A DNA stretch of 64,000 nucleotides from Lientehia hominis (GTDB lineage: Bacteria; Bacillota; Clostridia; Lachnospirales; Lachnospiraceae). The translations under genes were made by a program, and so were the position numbers. Location: assembly GCF_021044755.1 (NCBI RefSeq), contig NZ_JAJNOR010000002.1:151026-215025 (forward strand). The letters run 5' to 3'. Under the pieces are notes generated by a model. It did no database searches and was not told where the DNA came from. It saw only the letters and a list, made by a program, of their open reading frames with translations. This document shows, piece after piece, positions 32,891 through 41,345 of this stretch. Positions within the stretch are counted from its first letter, which is position 1. Each line of letters begins with the position of its first letter.

Positions 32891-34229
32891 GTCCCTTTGC
32901 CTTTATGACTTCGAGTACATCTGAAACGTATTTTTCGCAAAGTTCATCTGTCTTCGCTTCCACCATGACGCGGATCAGCGGCTCTGTTCCGCTCTCCCGG
33001 ACCAGAATCCTGCCGTCGTTTCCAAGAGCGTCCGCCACTTTTTCCACTGCTTTTTTCACATCGGCATCTTCCCTCGCCTCCGGCTTGCTCTTTACCCGGA
33101 TATTTTTAAGGAGCTGAGGATAGATGTCCACCGGTGAGGTCAGTTTTCCAAGCTTCTCCTTTTTTTCCAGCATCACTTCCATCAGCTTCAGAGAGGTCAG
33201 AATGCCGTCTCCCGTGGAAGCATATTTGCTGAATATGATATGTCCGGACTGCTCGCCGCCCAGGCGGTGTCCGTTGTTTACCATATTTTCATATACGAAC
33301 CGGTCGCCCACATTCGTTTTCTCATAACGGATGCCGGCAATATCCAGAGCTTTATAAAGGCCAATGTTGGACATGACCGTCGTCACCACCGTATTTGTAT
33401 CCAGCATTCCCCGTTCCTTCATATACAGGCCGCAGATATAAAGGATCAGGTCTCCGTCCACCACGCGGCCGTTTTCATCCACCGCGATACACCGGTCGGC
33501 ATCTCCGTCGTAAGCGAATCCCACATCCAGCTGATTCTCCACCACATATTTCTGCAGGACTTCAATATGAGTGGAACCGCAGTTCAGGTTGATATTCGTG
33601 CCGTCCGGCTCATTGTTTATCACATACGTTTTGGCGCCCAGTGCGTCAAATACGTTTTTGGCTATGGAAAATGCACTGCCGTTAGAGCAGTCCAGGCCCA
33701 CCCTCATGCCTTTATAGGAGCGTGTGGCAAGAGAGATCAAATATCCGACATACCGGTTTCTTCCCTGAGAATAGTCAGCGGCCCTGCCGATCTCTTCCCG
33801 GACAGCAAACGGAATCTCACCTGTCACTCCGTCTATATATGCCTCGATCTTGTCGCTCACTTCTTCTTCCAGCTTTTCTCCTCTGCCGTTCAGGACCTTG
33901 ATCCCGTTGTCATAAAAAGGGTTATGGCTGGCAGAGATCATGATGCCGCAGTCGAAGTCCTCGGTCCGCACAACATAAGACACGCTGGGAGTTGTTGTCA
34001 CATGAAGCAGATAGGCGTCAGCTCCTGAGGCCGTCAGGCCCGCCACCAGAGAATATTCAAACATATAACTGCTTCTTCTGGTATCCTTACCGATCACCAC
34101 CCGGCATTTCCTGCCGTTTTCCTGACTGTAATACCAGCCCAGGAATCGTCCTACCTTATACGCGTGTTCCACTGTCAGTACTTTATTGGCCTCTCCGCGG
34201 AAGCCATCCGTGCCAAAATACTTACCCAT
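32880..34229 (-). CDS. glmM: phosphoglucosamine mutase
   Basis: A 449-residue alpha-D-phosphohexomutase that makes glucosamine 1-phosphate for UDP-GlcNAc and the cell wall. The start MGKYFGTDGFRGEAN, the phosphoserine loop GIMISASHNPFYDNGIK, the metal loop FAYDGDADRCIA, the sugar-binding GGEQSGHIIF and the phosphate-binding RESGTEPLIRVMVE are all present in order. AGGAG lies 6 bases before ATG. It leads glmM-vanZ-hisC. Confidence 0.95.
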   Translation of the reverse strand: MGKYFGTDGFRGEANKVLTVEHAYKVGRFLGWYYSQENGRKCRVVIGKDTRRSSYMFEYSLVAGLTASGADAYLLHVTTTPSVSYVVRTEDFDCGIMISASHNPFYDNGIKVLNGRGEKLEEEVSDKIEAYIDGVTGEIPFAVREEIGRAADYSQGRNRYVGYLISLATRSYKGMRVGLDCSNGSAFSIAKNVFDALGAKTYVINNEPDGTNINLNCGSTHIEVLQKYVVENQLDVGFAYDGDADRCIAVDENGRVVDGDLILYICGLYMKERGMLDTNTVVTTVMSNIGLYKALDIAGIRYEKTNVGDRFVYENMVNNGHRLGGEQSGHIIFSKYASTGDGILTSLKLMEVMLEKKEKLGKLTSPVDIYPQLLKNIRVKSKPEAREDADVKKAVEKVADALGNDGRILVRESGTEPLIRVMVEAKTDELCEKYVSDVLEVIKAKGHEA

Positions 34230-34346
34230 ATCATTCTCCTATCTTCCAGTCAATCGATACTTTCTTAGAGCAGGAAAAGGTTCCAGGACAACTGTCTCGA
34301 AACCTCTTCTCCATATATTCTATGGCCGCCTTCCGGCTTCTCATGC

Positions 34347-35192
34347 TTATTTTCCAAGAGCCTTCAGGTATCTTTTCAAGGCGTCCTGCCAGGAGGGAAG
34401 CCTTTCAAATCCATTTTCCTCCAGCTTATCCTTAGACATCCGACTGTTCTGAGGCCTTTTCGCCTTCGCCGTAAATTCATTGCTGCTGACCGGGGTCACC
34501 TTCACATCCATGCCCGCCTGCCTGAATATCTCCCGGGCAAACTCATACCAGCTGCAAAGTCCCTCGTTGGTGGCATGATATCTTCCGTATTTTTCTGTCT
34601 GCACCATATCCACCAGCAGCCGGGCCAGATCATAGGTATAGGTGGGAGAACCGATCTGATCATCCACCACGCTCACGGCTCCTTTTTCGTCGCCGAGACG
34701 CAGCATGGTCTTTATGAAGTTCTTTCCATTCACGCCAAATACCCACGCTATGCGGACAATGAAATACTTCGTCAAATGCTTTTCCACCGCCAGCTCACCC
34801 TCATATTTCGCTTCGCCGTATGCATTGAGCGGATTCCGGCTGTCGTCCGGCTCCCAGGGCCTGGTACCCTGGCCGTCAAACACATAGTCGGTGCTGATAT
34901 ATATCATCTTTATATCCAACTCTCTGCAGACCACGGCAATATTTTCCGTGCCTCCGGCATTGATTCTCCGGCAGAGCTCCATATTGTCCTCCGCCGCGTC
35001 CACTGCCGTATAAGCGGCACAATGAATCACCGCGTCCACTCCGGCCTCAGTGATGACTCTCCTCACTGCCTCCGCATCAGTAATGTCCATTTCTTCAATG
35101 TCCACTCCAACAGCTTCTATATCCCTTTTGGCCAGCTCATTCATCACATCATAGCCCAGCTGACCCTTTACGCCTGTTACCAGAACCTTCAT
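34347..35192 (-). CDS. rfbD: dTDP-4-dehydrorhamnose reductase
   Basis: A 281-residue short-chain dehydrogenase (RmlD) for the last step of dTDP-L-rhamnose synthesis. The NADPH fold GVKGQLGYDV, VIHCAAYTAVDAAEDN, STDYVFDGQG and the YGEAKYEGE catalytic tyrosine-lysine pair are visible, with RIAWVFG further on. It lies 28 bases after rfbB. Last gene of rfbA-rfbB-rfbD on the minus strand; the 117-base gap after it contains no strong terminator, so read-through to glmM is possible. Confidence 0.95.
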   Translation of the reverse strand: MKVLVTGVKGQLGYDVMNELAKRDIEAVGVDIEEMDITDAEAVRRVITEAGVDAVIHCAAYTAVDAAEDNMELCRRINAGGTENIAVVCRELDIKMIYISTDYVFDGQGTRPWEPDDSRNPLNAYGEAKYEGELAVEKHLTKYFIVRIAWVFGVNGKNFIKTMLRLGDEKGAVSVVDDQIGSPTYTYDLARLLVDMVQTEKYGRYHATNEGLCSWYEFAREIFRQAGMDVKVTPVSSNEFTAKAKRPQNSRMSKDKLEENGFERLPSWQDALKRYLKALGK

Positions 35193-35220
35193 GTCTTTGT
35201 CTCCCTATCATCTGCACTAC

Positions 35221-36249
35221 TCAGTCATGTAACCGGCCGCCGTACATTTTCTCAAAATAATTGCTGTATTCTCCGCTCAGGATATGCTTCCACCAGTCCT
35301 GATTGTCCAAATACCACTGAATGGTCATTTCAATGCCTGTATCAAAGGTATACTGGGGCTTCCAGCCGAGCTGCGTCTCAATCTTTGTGGGATCAATGGC
35401 ATAGCGGCGGTCATGGCCGGGCCTGTCCGTCACATATTGAATGAGGCTTTCAGGCTTGCTGAGAGCTCTCAGGATGGTCTTCACCACTTCCAGATTCGTA
35501 CGCTCATTGTGCCCTCCGATATTATAAATCTCTCCTACCGTCCCTTTCCGGATAATCAAGTCAATGGCCGCACAGTGGTCGGAAACGTGAAGCCAGTCGC
35601 GGACATTTTCTCCTTTTCCATATACCGGAAGGCTTTCATCTGCCAAAGCCCGGCTGATCATCAAGGGGATCAGCTTCTCCGGGAAATGATAAGGTCCATA
35701 ATTATTGGAACATCTCGATACCGTTACCGGCATGCCAAAGGTCCTGTAATACGCAAGGACAAAAAGATCGGCACTCGCCTTGCTGGCTGAGTAGGGACTG
35801 GAGGTGTGTATCGGAGTCTCCTCCGTAAAGAAGAGGTCAGGCCTGTCTAAAGGCAGATCTCCGTATACTTCATCAGTGGATACCTGATGATACCGCTTCA
35901 CCCCGTATGCCCGGGAAGCATCCAGCAGCACCTGAGTGCCAAGCACATTGGTCTGCACAAAAAGTCCCGGATTCGTGATGGACCGGTCCACATGGCTCTC
36001 CGCCGCAAAGTTCACCACCACATCGAATTTTTCTTTTTCAAACAAATCCATGATAAAAGGCCTGTCGGCAATGTCACCCTTGACAAACGTATAATTGGGT
36101 TTGTCCTCCACCGGCTTAAGTGTCTCCAGATTTCCGGCGTAAGTCAGAAGGTCCAGATTCACGATCTGGTCCTCCGGATACTTATTTACCATAAAATGTA
36201 CAAAATTCCCGCCGATAAAACCGGCTCCGCCAGTCACTAAAATCTTCAT
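35221..36249 (-). CDS. rfbB: dTDP-glucose 4,6-dehydratase
   Basis: A 342-residue extended short-chain dehydrogenase (RmlB). GGAGFIGGNFVHFM, the FAAESHVDRSI motif, STDEVYGDLPL with the catalytic aspartate-glutamate pair, YSASKASADLFVLAYYRTFG, NYGPYHFPEKLIPL and RDWLHVSDHCAAI are all in place. It makes dTDP-4-keto-6-deoxyglucose. It lies 48 bases after rfbA and 28 before rfbD. Confidence 0.97.
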   Translation of the reverse strand: MKILVTGGAGFIGGNFVHFMVNKYPEDQIVNLDLLTYAGNLETLKPVEDKPNYTFVKGDIADRPFIMDLFEKEKFDVVVNFAAESHVDRSITNPGLFVQTNVLGTQVLLDASRAYGVKRYHQVSTDEVYGDLPLDRPDLFFTEETPIHTSSPYSASKASADLFVLAYYRTFGMPVTVSRCSNNYGPYHFPEKLIPLMISRALADESLPVYGKGENVRDWLHVSDHCAAIDLIIRKGTVGEIYNIGGHNERTNLEVVKTILRALSKPESLIQYVTDRPGHDRRYAIDPTKIETQLGWKPQYTFDTGIEMTIQWYLDNQDWWKHILSGEYSNYFEKMYGGRLHD

Positions 36250-36297
36250 GTCATTTCCTCACTTTTTCTATCTTGCTTTCCGCATTGGAAGCTGCCG

Positions 36298-37188
36298 TCA
36301 GTCAAATTTCTTATCAATATATTTCCCATCCATGACATCCTTCAGATAGGCTCCATACTGGTTCTTCTTTAATACCTCATATGTCTTCATCAGCTCATCT
36401 TTGCTGATCCATCCGCGCAGATATGCAATTTCTTCCAGACAGGCTATTTTACGGTGCTGATGAGTCTCCACCGTCTTCACAAAATTTGTGGCATCCACCA
36501 GGGATTCATGAGTCCCCGTATCCAGCCAGGTGAAGCCTTGTCCTAAAAGGGTCACTTCCAACTCACCGGCCTCCAGATAAATCTTATTCAGATCGGTGAT
36601 CTCCAGTTCTCCGCGGGCGGAAGGCTTCAGGTTCTTTGCGTATTCCACAACCCGGTTGTCGTAAAAATAAAGGCCTGTCACACAATAATTAGATTTGGGA
36701 TGGGCCGGCTTCTCCTCCAGGGAGACCGCTTTTCCGTCCTTGTCAAATTCTACAATACCGAACCGCTCCGGATCGTCCACATAATATCCGAACACAGTCG
36801 CTCCCTTATCCTTTGCCGCCGCCTCCTGCAGCCGCTTCGCAAGGCCATGCCCATGAAAGATGTTGTCTCCGAGCACCATGGCAACCGAATCGCGGCCGAT
36901 GAATTCTTCACCGATGATAAATGCCTGGGCCAGTCCGTCGGGGCTGGGCTGTACCGCATAAGACAGTTCGATGCCAAACTGATGACCGTCCCCTAACAAG
37001 GATTCAAAACGCGGCGTATCATCCGGTGTGGAGATGATGAGGATTTCCCGAATCCCAGCATTCATCAGTACAGATAACGGATAATAGATCATCGGTTTAT
37101 CATAAATGGGCAGCAGTTGTTTCGATGTCACTTTTGTCAGGGGATACAGACGTGTGCCGCTTCCTCCGGCAAGAATAATACCTTTCAT
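36298..37188 (-). CDS. rfbA: glucose-1-phosphate thymidylyltransferase
   Basis: A 296-residue nucleotidyltransferase (RmlA) that makes dTDP-glucose. KGIILAGGSGTRLYPLT holds the nucleotide-binding loop, and KQLLPIYDKPMIYYPLSVLM, MVLGDNIFHGHGL and FTWLDTGTHESL are typical. The start at 37188 has AGGAGG 6 bases upstream; a longer frame to 37236 lacks one. First gene of the rhamnose operon, with its own promoter, divergent from galU. Confidence 0.97.
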   Translation of the reverse strand: MKGIILAGGSGTRLYPLTKVTSKQLLPIYDKPMIYYPLSVLMNAGIREILIISTPDDTPRFESLLGDGHQFGIELSYAVQPSPDGLAQAFIIGEEFIGRDSVAMVLGDNIFHGHGLAKRLQEAAAKDKGATVFGYYVDDPERFGIVEFDKDGKAVSLEEKPAHPKSNYCVTGLYFYDNRVVEYAKNLKPSARGELEITDLNKIYLEAGELEVTLLGQGFTWLDTGTHESLVDATNFVKTVETHQHRKIACLEEIAYLRGWISKDELMKTYEVLKKNQYGAYLKDVMDGKYIDKKFD

Positions 37189-37246
37189 GGGAAACCTCCT
37201 GGATTGGTAAGATTTGCAAAGATTATATCGTTGCACAAGTACTTAC

Positions 37247-37275
37247 AATATATCATAATCCACCTTCTTTTGCAA
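37247..37275 (-). promoter_or_regulatory. sigma-A promoter of rfbABD
   Basis: On the minus strand TTGCAA (37270-37275), a 17-base spacer and TATATT (37247-37252). Confidence 0.78.
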
Positions 37276-37348
37276 TGCTGCAATGGACCGTAATGCGAAG
37301 ATATCCCTTAGGATTTTATGAATTTCACTGCATTTCGCTTCCGGTTTC

Positions 37349-37377
37349 TTTACTTTTACGTCCGGTGCTGATATGAT
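37349..37377 (+). promoter_or_regulatory. sigma-A promoter of galU
   Basis: TTTACT (37349-37354), a 17-base spacer and TATGAT (37372-37377), about 50 bases before the galU start; divergent from the rfbA promoter. Confidence 0.72.
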
Positions 37378-37425
37378 AAAGTTATCAACGTCCTGATTTT
37401 ATCATGGACAGAAGGAGAATTCATT

Positions 37426-38322
37426 ATGCAGAAAAAGCCTGTGAAAAAAGCAGTAATCCCAGCTGCCGGCCTGGGCACGCGCTTCCTCCCCGCCACCAAA
37501 GCTATCCCCAAGGAAATGCTGCCTATCGTTGACATTCCTACCATTCAGTATATCGTCGAGGAGGCCGTACAGAGCGGAATTGAGGAGATTCTGATCATCA
37601 CCAATTCCAACAAGCACTGTATGGAAAATCATTTTGATAAAAACTACGAGCTGGAGGCCCGGCTTCTGGAATCCGGCAAGCAGTGTGAGGCTGACCTGAT
37701 CAACAGCATCGCCGGACTGGCCAATATCTACTATGTCCGCCAAAAGGAGCCCCGCGGGCTGGGTCATGCCATTTTATGCGCCAAATCCTTTATTGGAAAT
37801 GATCCTTTTGCCGTGCTTTTGGGGGACGACGTCGTCATCAACGAAGAGGGACGGCCGGCGCTTCAGCAGCTGATAGACGCCTATAACCTCATCGGTGCTT
37901 CCGTAGTAGGCGTCCAGCAGGTGCCGGACAGCCAGGTCCATAAATACGGCATCGTAGCGCCGTCAGTCCATCAGCCCGCCTGTGATTCCCGCCTTAAAAA
38001 GCTTTATGATATGGTGGAAAAGCCCAAGCTGGAGGACGCTCCCAGCAATCTGGCCGTACTGGGGCGCTATGTCCTGAAGTCGGAAATCTTTGATTATTTG
38101 GAAACTCAGGGAGTTGGGGCAGGAGGAGAGATCCAGCTGACCGATGCCATTAAAAGACTCATGTATACTCAGGCGGTATATGCCTACGATTTTGAAGGAC
38201 ACCGCTATGACGTGGGAGACAAATTCGGCTTTATTCAGGCCACCCTTGATTTTGCTCTGAAAAGAGACGAGCTCCAGGAGCCTGTGGCGGCATATATCAA
38301 AGAGCTGGCCGAAAGATTATAG
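37426..38322 (+). CDS. galU: UTP-glucose-1-phosphate uridylyltransferase
   Basis: A 298-residue nucleotidyltransferase that makes UDP-glucose for polysaccharide synthesis. KKAVIPAAGLGTRFLPATKAIPKEMLP, DIPTIQYIVEEAV, KEPRGLGHAILCAK and GRYVLKSEIFDYLE are typical. AGAAGGAG precedes ATG by 7-8 bases. Its neighbours on the other strand make dTDP-rhamnose; together they supply activated sugars to the surface-polysaccharide genes later in the window. An lspA-like gene follows after 33 bases. Confidence 0.96.
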   Translation: MQKKPVKKAVIPAAGLGTRFLPATKAIPKEMLPIVDIPTIQYIVEEAVQSGIEEILIITNSNKHCMENHFDKNYELEARLLESGKQCEADLINSIAGLANIYYVRQKEPRGLGHAILCAKSFIGNDPFAVLLGDDVVINEEGRPALQQLIDAYNLIGASVVGVQQVPDSQVHKYGIVAPSVHQPACDSRLKKLYDMVEKPKLEDAPSNLAVLGRYVLKSEIFDYLETQGVGAGGEIQLTDAIKRLMYTQAVYAYDFEGHRYDVGDKFGFIQATLDFALKRDELQEPVAAYIKELAERL

Positions 38323-38355
38323 GCCGGCTTTTCATTAGAAAAGGAGGAGCTATTT

Positions 38356-38802
38356 ATGGTATACCTCATTCTGGCCGCGTTCATCTTCGGCCTGGACCTA
38401 TTTCTTAAAAACCGTATCGAGGCCCGGCAGGATGACGCCTTTCCTGTCCGCCTTGACAACGGAATCAGCCTGGAAAAGCATCACAACAGAGGCTTCCTCT
38501 TAAATAAACTGGAAGATAAGCCGGAGCTGGTGAAGAAAATTTCCGTTCTTACTTTGATTCCGCTCTTTCTGTGGTTCCTCTGGCTCTTTGTTAAAAAGGC
38601 GGGAAGCCTTGGTAAGATAGGCGCCTCTTTTCTGCTCGGAGGAGCCGCTTCCAACCTCTATGACCGTCTGTTCCGCGGCTATGTGGTGGATTACATCCGC
38701 CTTCCCATTAAAAAAATCCGCCATATCATATTCAATATCGCGGATTTCTTCCTGTTTTTAGGCGCCGCCCTGTCGGCTGTCTATGGTTTATTCTCTAAAT
38801 GA
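38356..38802 (+). CDS. divergent signal peptidase II-like membrane protein
   Basis: A 148-residue protein with about four membrane helices. It keeps the frame of the lipoprotein signal peptidase: HNRGFLLN in the first conserved box, GGAASNLYDRLFRGYVVDYI with one catalytic aspartate and FNIADFFLFLGA with the other. The usual boxes differ (NxGAAFS and FNVADS are not matched), so it may be a specialised paralogue. GGAGGAG precedes ATG. It is cotranscribed with galU and ends overlapping the converging TIM-barrel gene by 8 bases. Peptidase activity is inferred from the two aspartates. Confidence 0.8.
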   Translation: MVYLILAAFIFGLDLFLKNRIEARQDDAFPVRLDNGISLEKHHNRGFLLNKLEDKPELVKKISVLTLIPLFLWFLWLFVKKAGSLGKIGASFLLGGAASNLYDRLFRGYVVDYIRLPIKKIRHIIFNIADFFLFLGAALSAVYGLFSK

Positions 38803-39475
38803 TGTATTTTTCCATTCTGTATTTGTTCATCATATCTTTAAAGATTTCGCCGTTGGAAGGAGGAGTATAAGTGATGGCGTTGGCGCCCGCGTCAATGGTG
38901 CGTCGGATGCTGTCGCTCGTATTGCCTCCCGTGGCGATGATCGGCACATGAGGAAATTCTTCCCGGATCTTCGCCACAATCTCCGGCGTCTTTTCTGCTC
39001 CTGACACGTTCAGGATGGAAGCGCCGCTCTCCAGACGCTTCGCAATGTCTGTCTTTTCCGATACTACAGTTATGACAATCGGAATCTCCACTTTTTTTCT
39101 CAGATATTCCAGAGTCTCGTTGGGGGTCGGCGCGTTCACTACCACGCCCTGGGCTCCCTGAAATTCCGCATCTTCCGCCAGATTTGTCACACGCTTTCCC
39201 GTTGTCGTCCCCCCTCCGACCCCGCAGAGAACCGGCAGATCAGAAGCCGTGATCAAAGCGTGAGTGATTATGGGCTGGGGCGTGAACGGATAAACCGCCA
39301 TGACTGCATTGGCGTTGCAGTTTCGGATGATCGCAATATCCGTGGTGAACACCAGCGACTTGATCAGTTTTCCAAAAATCCGTATGCCGCTGACTTCTTC
39401 CACAATCTCCGGCAGAAGCACCATATGTTTCCTTAGGTTTCCTTCAATGACAGGCACATATTTTTCGTTTCCCAT
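38795..39475 (-). CDS. TIM-barrel protein of unknown function
   Basis: A 226-residue cytosolic protein with a beta/alpha-barrel pattern: repeated strand-loop units such as SLVFTTDIAIIRNCNANAVM, PVLCGVGGGTTTGKR, GAQGVVVNAPTP, IPIVITVVS and VPIIATGGNTSDSIRR. The final phosphate-binding-like loop IIATGG, with GANAITYTPPS, is common in barrels that bind phosphorylated ligands. Similar proteins are annotated only as hydrolase in related bacteria. GGAGG lies 7 bases before ATG. It follows the S8 protease by 54 bases and may share its transcript with clpX. No function can be assigned. Confidence 0.75.
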   Translation of the reverse strand: MGNEKYVPVIEGNLRKHMVLLPEIVEEVSGIRIFGKLIKSLVFTTDIAIIRNCNANAVMAVYPFTPQPIITHALITASDLPVLCGVGGGTTTGKRVTNLAEDAEFQGAQGVVVNAPTPNETLEYLRKKVEIPIVITVVSEKTDIAKRLESGASILNVSGAEKTPEIVAKIREEFPHVPIIATGGNTSDSIRRTIDAGANAITYTPPSNGEIFKDMMNKYRMEKYII

Positions 39476-39529
39476 AGGCAAGCCTCCTTATCATAAGATA
39501 ATCTACAATGGATCATATATAAATGTTTT

Positions 39530-41308
39530 TCACAAAGATATCGTCTCAAATACGTGGAACAGGTTCAGCCCTCCGTAACCAGTAGCCCTATTGGGATAAG
39601 ATACATTGGCCGTCCGGTCGGCTCCCCTTATCAGCAGGCTTTTAATATCCCTTGTCCTCATCGCCGGATAGTTCCCCTGTATGATTCCCCATTCCAAAAG
39701 AAGAGCCGAAGCTCCCGCTCCATGAGCGGCGGCTACGCTGGTGCCGCTCTTCGTCCCGAACCTGCCGCCCGGAAAGGCTCCGTATACGTCGACCCCCGGC
39801 GCCACCAGATCCGGCTTGACCTCCCCTGTCCTGGTATAGCCGCGCCCGGAATGAATATATAGGCTGTTCAGCCTGTGGTTATATGCCCCGAAGGTTATAG
39901 GGTACTGCGCCCCCGACGGGACAGTCAGTGTCGTATCGGGATTCGGCCTCAGAAATACGGTATCTTCCTCTACGAACTCCTCCATTGGCAGCCAGATGTG
40001 GAACTGGCCGTTGGAAAACTGCTCATTATATACGGCCAGCGTCCAGATTCCCGGAGTTGGATCTGCCATCCGGATCCGGATCACACTGCTGCCTGAGCCC
40101 TTCTCGATCAGCTGATAGTCCACATAGATCACTGTTCTTTCCATAGTAAACTGGAACACACTGTTCTGGTTGAGCCTTGGCACCACCCGCGCGGTGCCTT
40201 CACCCGTGGGAGAAAGAAGCTGTATCCCATAGACTTCAGGCGCCTCCGCCCAAAGCTCCATGGTTATCCCATTTTCATTCTGGGGCACCCGGATTTCCAC
40301 AAAGTCGTTTCCGCCTCTTGAAGCAATCGTCCCAAAATAGTGATGCGACCTGTTGGATTCGTTTCCCGCCGCTACCGTCACCGCCGTGCCAAGCTGAACC
40401 GCCGCATTATTCAGGGTCTGGCTGAGAGGAGCGTTTCCCGCGTGATCCCCCCAGTTGGTCCCCACTCCAATGAGGATTACAAGAGGCATATTAAGCTCCC
40501 GGCTGATTTCCAGAAGATACCGCACCCCCATCATAAGATCTGTTTCCTGATAGGCTTCTGCCGACTCTTTGACCAGATAATACTGGCGGAGATACGCTTT
40601 GGCCGGCTTCAGCTTCACCATAGCTATGGATGCTCCGGAAGCGGCTCCTGTGAACTCCTCTTCCCGCAGCTCACTCCCCGCCGCTATGGAAGCTAAAAAA
40701 GTTCCGTGCCCTTCCTGGTCCACCGACGGGACGATGGAAAGTGCATCGCCGGATGCCAGAGCCTCATTGATATCGTCCTCTGTATATTCGGAACCGTACT
40801 GGATTCCCGAAGGCAGCTTTCCCGTCTGAATGGTCTGATCCCAAATCCGAAGTATCCTGGTTCTTCCCGCAGCATTCCGGAATACCTGGTTCTGATAATC
40901 AATCCCTGTGTCGATCAGCCCTACCAGCACTCCCCTCCCCGTCAGGTTCAGGACCGGCTGATTCTTAGTCCTCAGAATCCCCGACGCCTCCATGCTGGTC
41001 GTATCCGTAAGCCCATACAGCTTGGGAATCGTAGCATAGTCATAAAACTGCACCGACAAAGGCGGCAGGTATCTCTTGCTGATATGTAGAATCCCTTGAT
41101 ACTCTGAGGCCCTCTCCACACAAAAGGAATTTCCCAGTTCATCGATGGGATTCCACTGATCCAGGGGATAGATGAAATCTTCGTAATCATCCGACAGTAT
41201 GCGCTCCCGGCACGCCTCAGTGGTGCCATCTAAGGGACTTTCATTCTCCGGCAGTTCTTGTCCTTCCAATCCAGCTATTCGGGTGTCTATCATTCGGCCG
41301 TTTTCCAT
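39530..41308 (-). CDS. subtilisin-family (S8) serine protease without signal peptide
   Basis: A 592-residue protease with the full triad: aspartate 133 in VGLIDTGIDY, histidine 201 in QEGHGTFLAS and serine 524 in KSGTSVAAAHGAG. The oxyanion region VTVAAGNESN is present. An insert of about 140 residues between that region and the serine forms a beta-rich jelly-roll-like domain, as in CspA/CspB-type proteases of spore-formers. There is no signal peptide or membrane helix, so it acts in the cytosol or in a forespore-related compartment. The start is uncertain since no strong ribosome site precedes the ATG. It lies 37 bases after clpX. Confidence 0.88.
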   Translation of the reverse strand: MENGRMIDTRIAGLEGQELPENESPLDGTTEACRERILSDDYEDFIYPLDQWNPIDELGNSFCVERASEYQGILHISKRYLPPLSVQFYDYATIPKLYGLTDTTSMEASGILRTKNQPVLNLTGRGVLVGLIDTGIDYQNQVFRNAAGRTRILRIWDQTIQTGKLPSGIQYGSEYTEDDINEALASGDALSIVPSVDQEGHGTFLASIAAGSELREEEFTGAASGASIAMVKLKPAKAYLRQYYLVKESAEAYQETDLMMGVRYLLEISRELNMPLVILIGVGTNWGDHAGNAPLSQTLNNAAVQLGTAVTVAAGNESNRSHHYFGTIASRGGNDFVEIRVPQNENGITMELWAEAPEVYGIQLLSPTGEGTARVVPRLNQNSVFQFTMERTVIYVDYQLIEKGSGSSVIRIRMADPTPGIWTLAVYNEQFSNGQFHIWLPMEEFVEEDTVFLRPNPDTTLTVPSGAQYPITFGAYNHRLNSLYIHSGRGYTRTGEVKPDLVAPGVDVYGAFPGGRFGTKSGTSVAAAHGAGASALLLEWGIIQGNYPAMRTRDIKSLLIRGADRTANVSYPNRATGYGGLNLFHVFETISL

Positions 41309-41345
41309 ATGGCTGACGCATTCCCATTCTATTCATCATATTATG

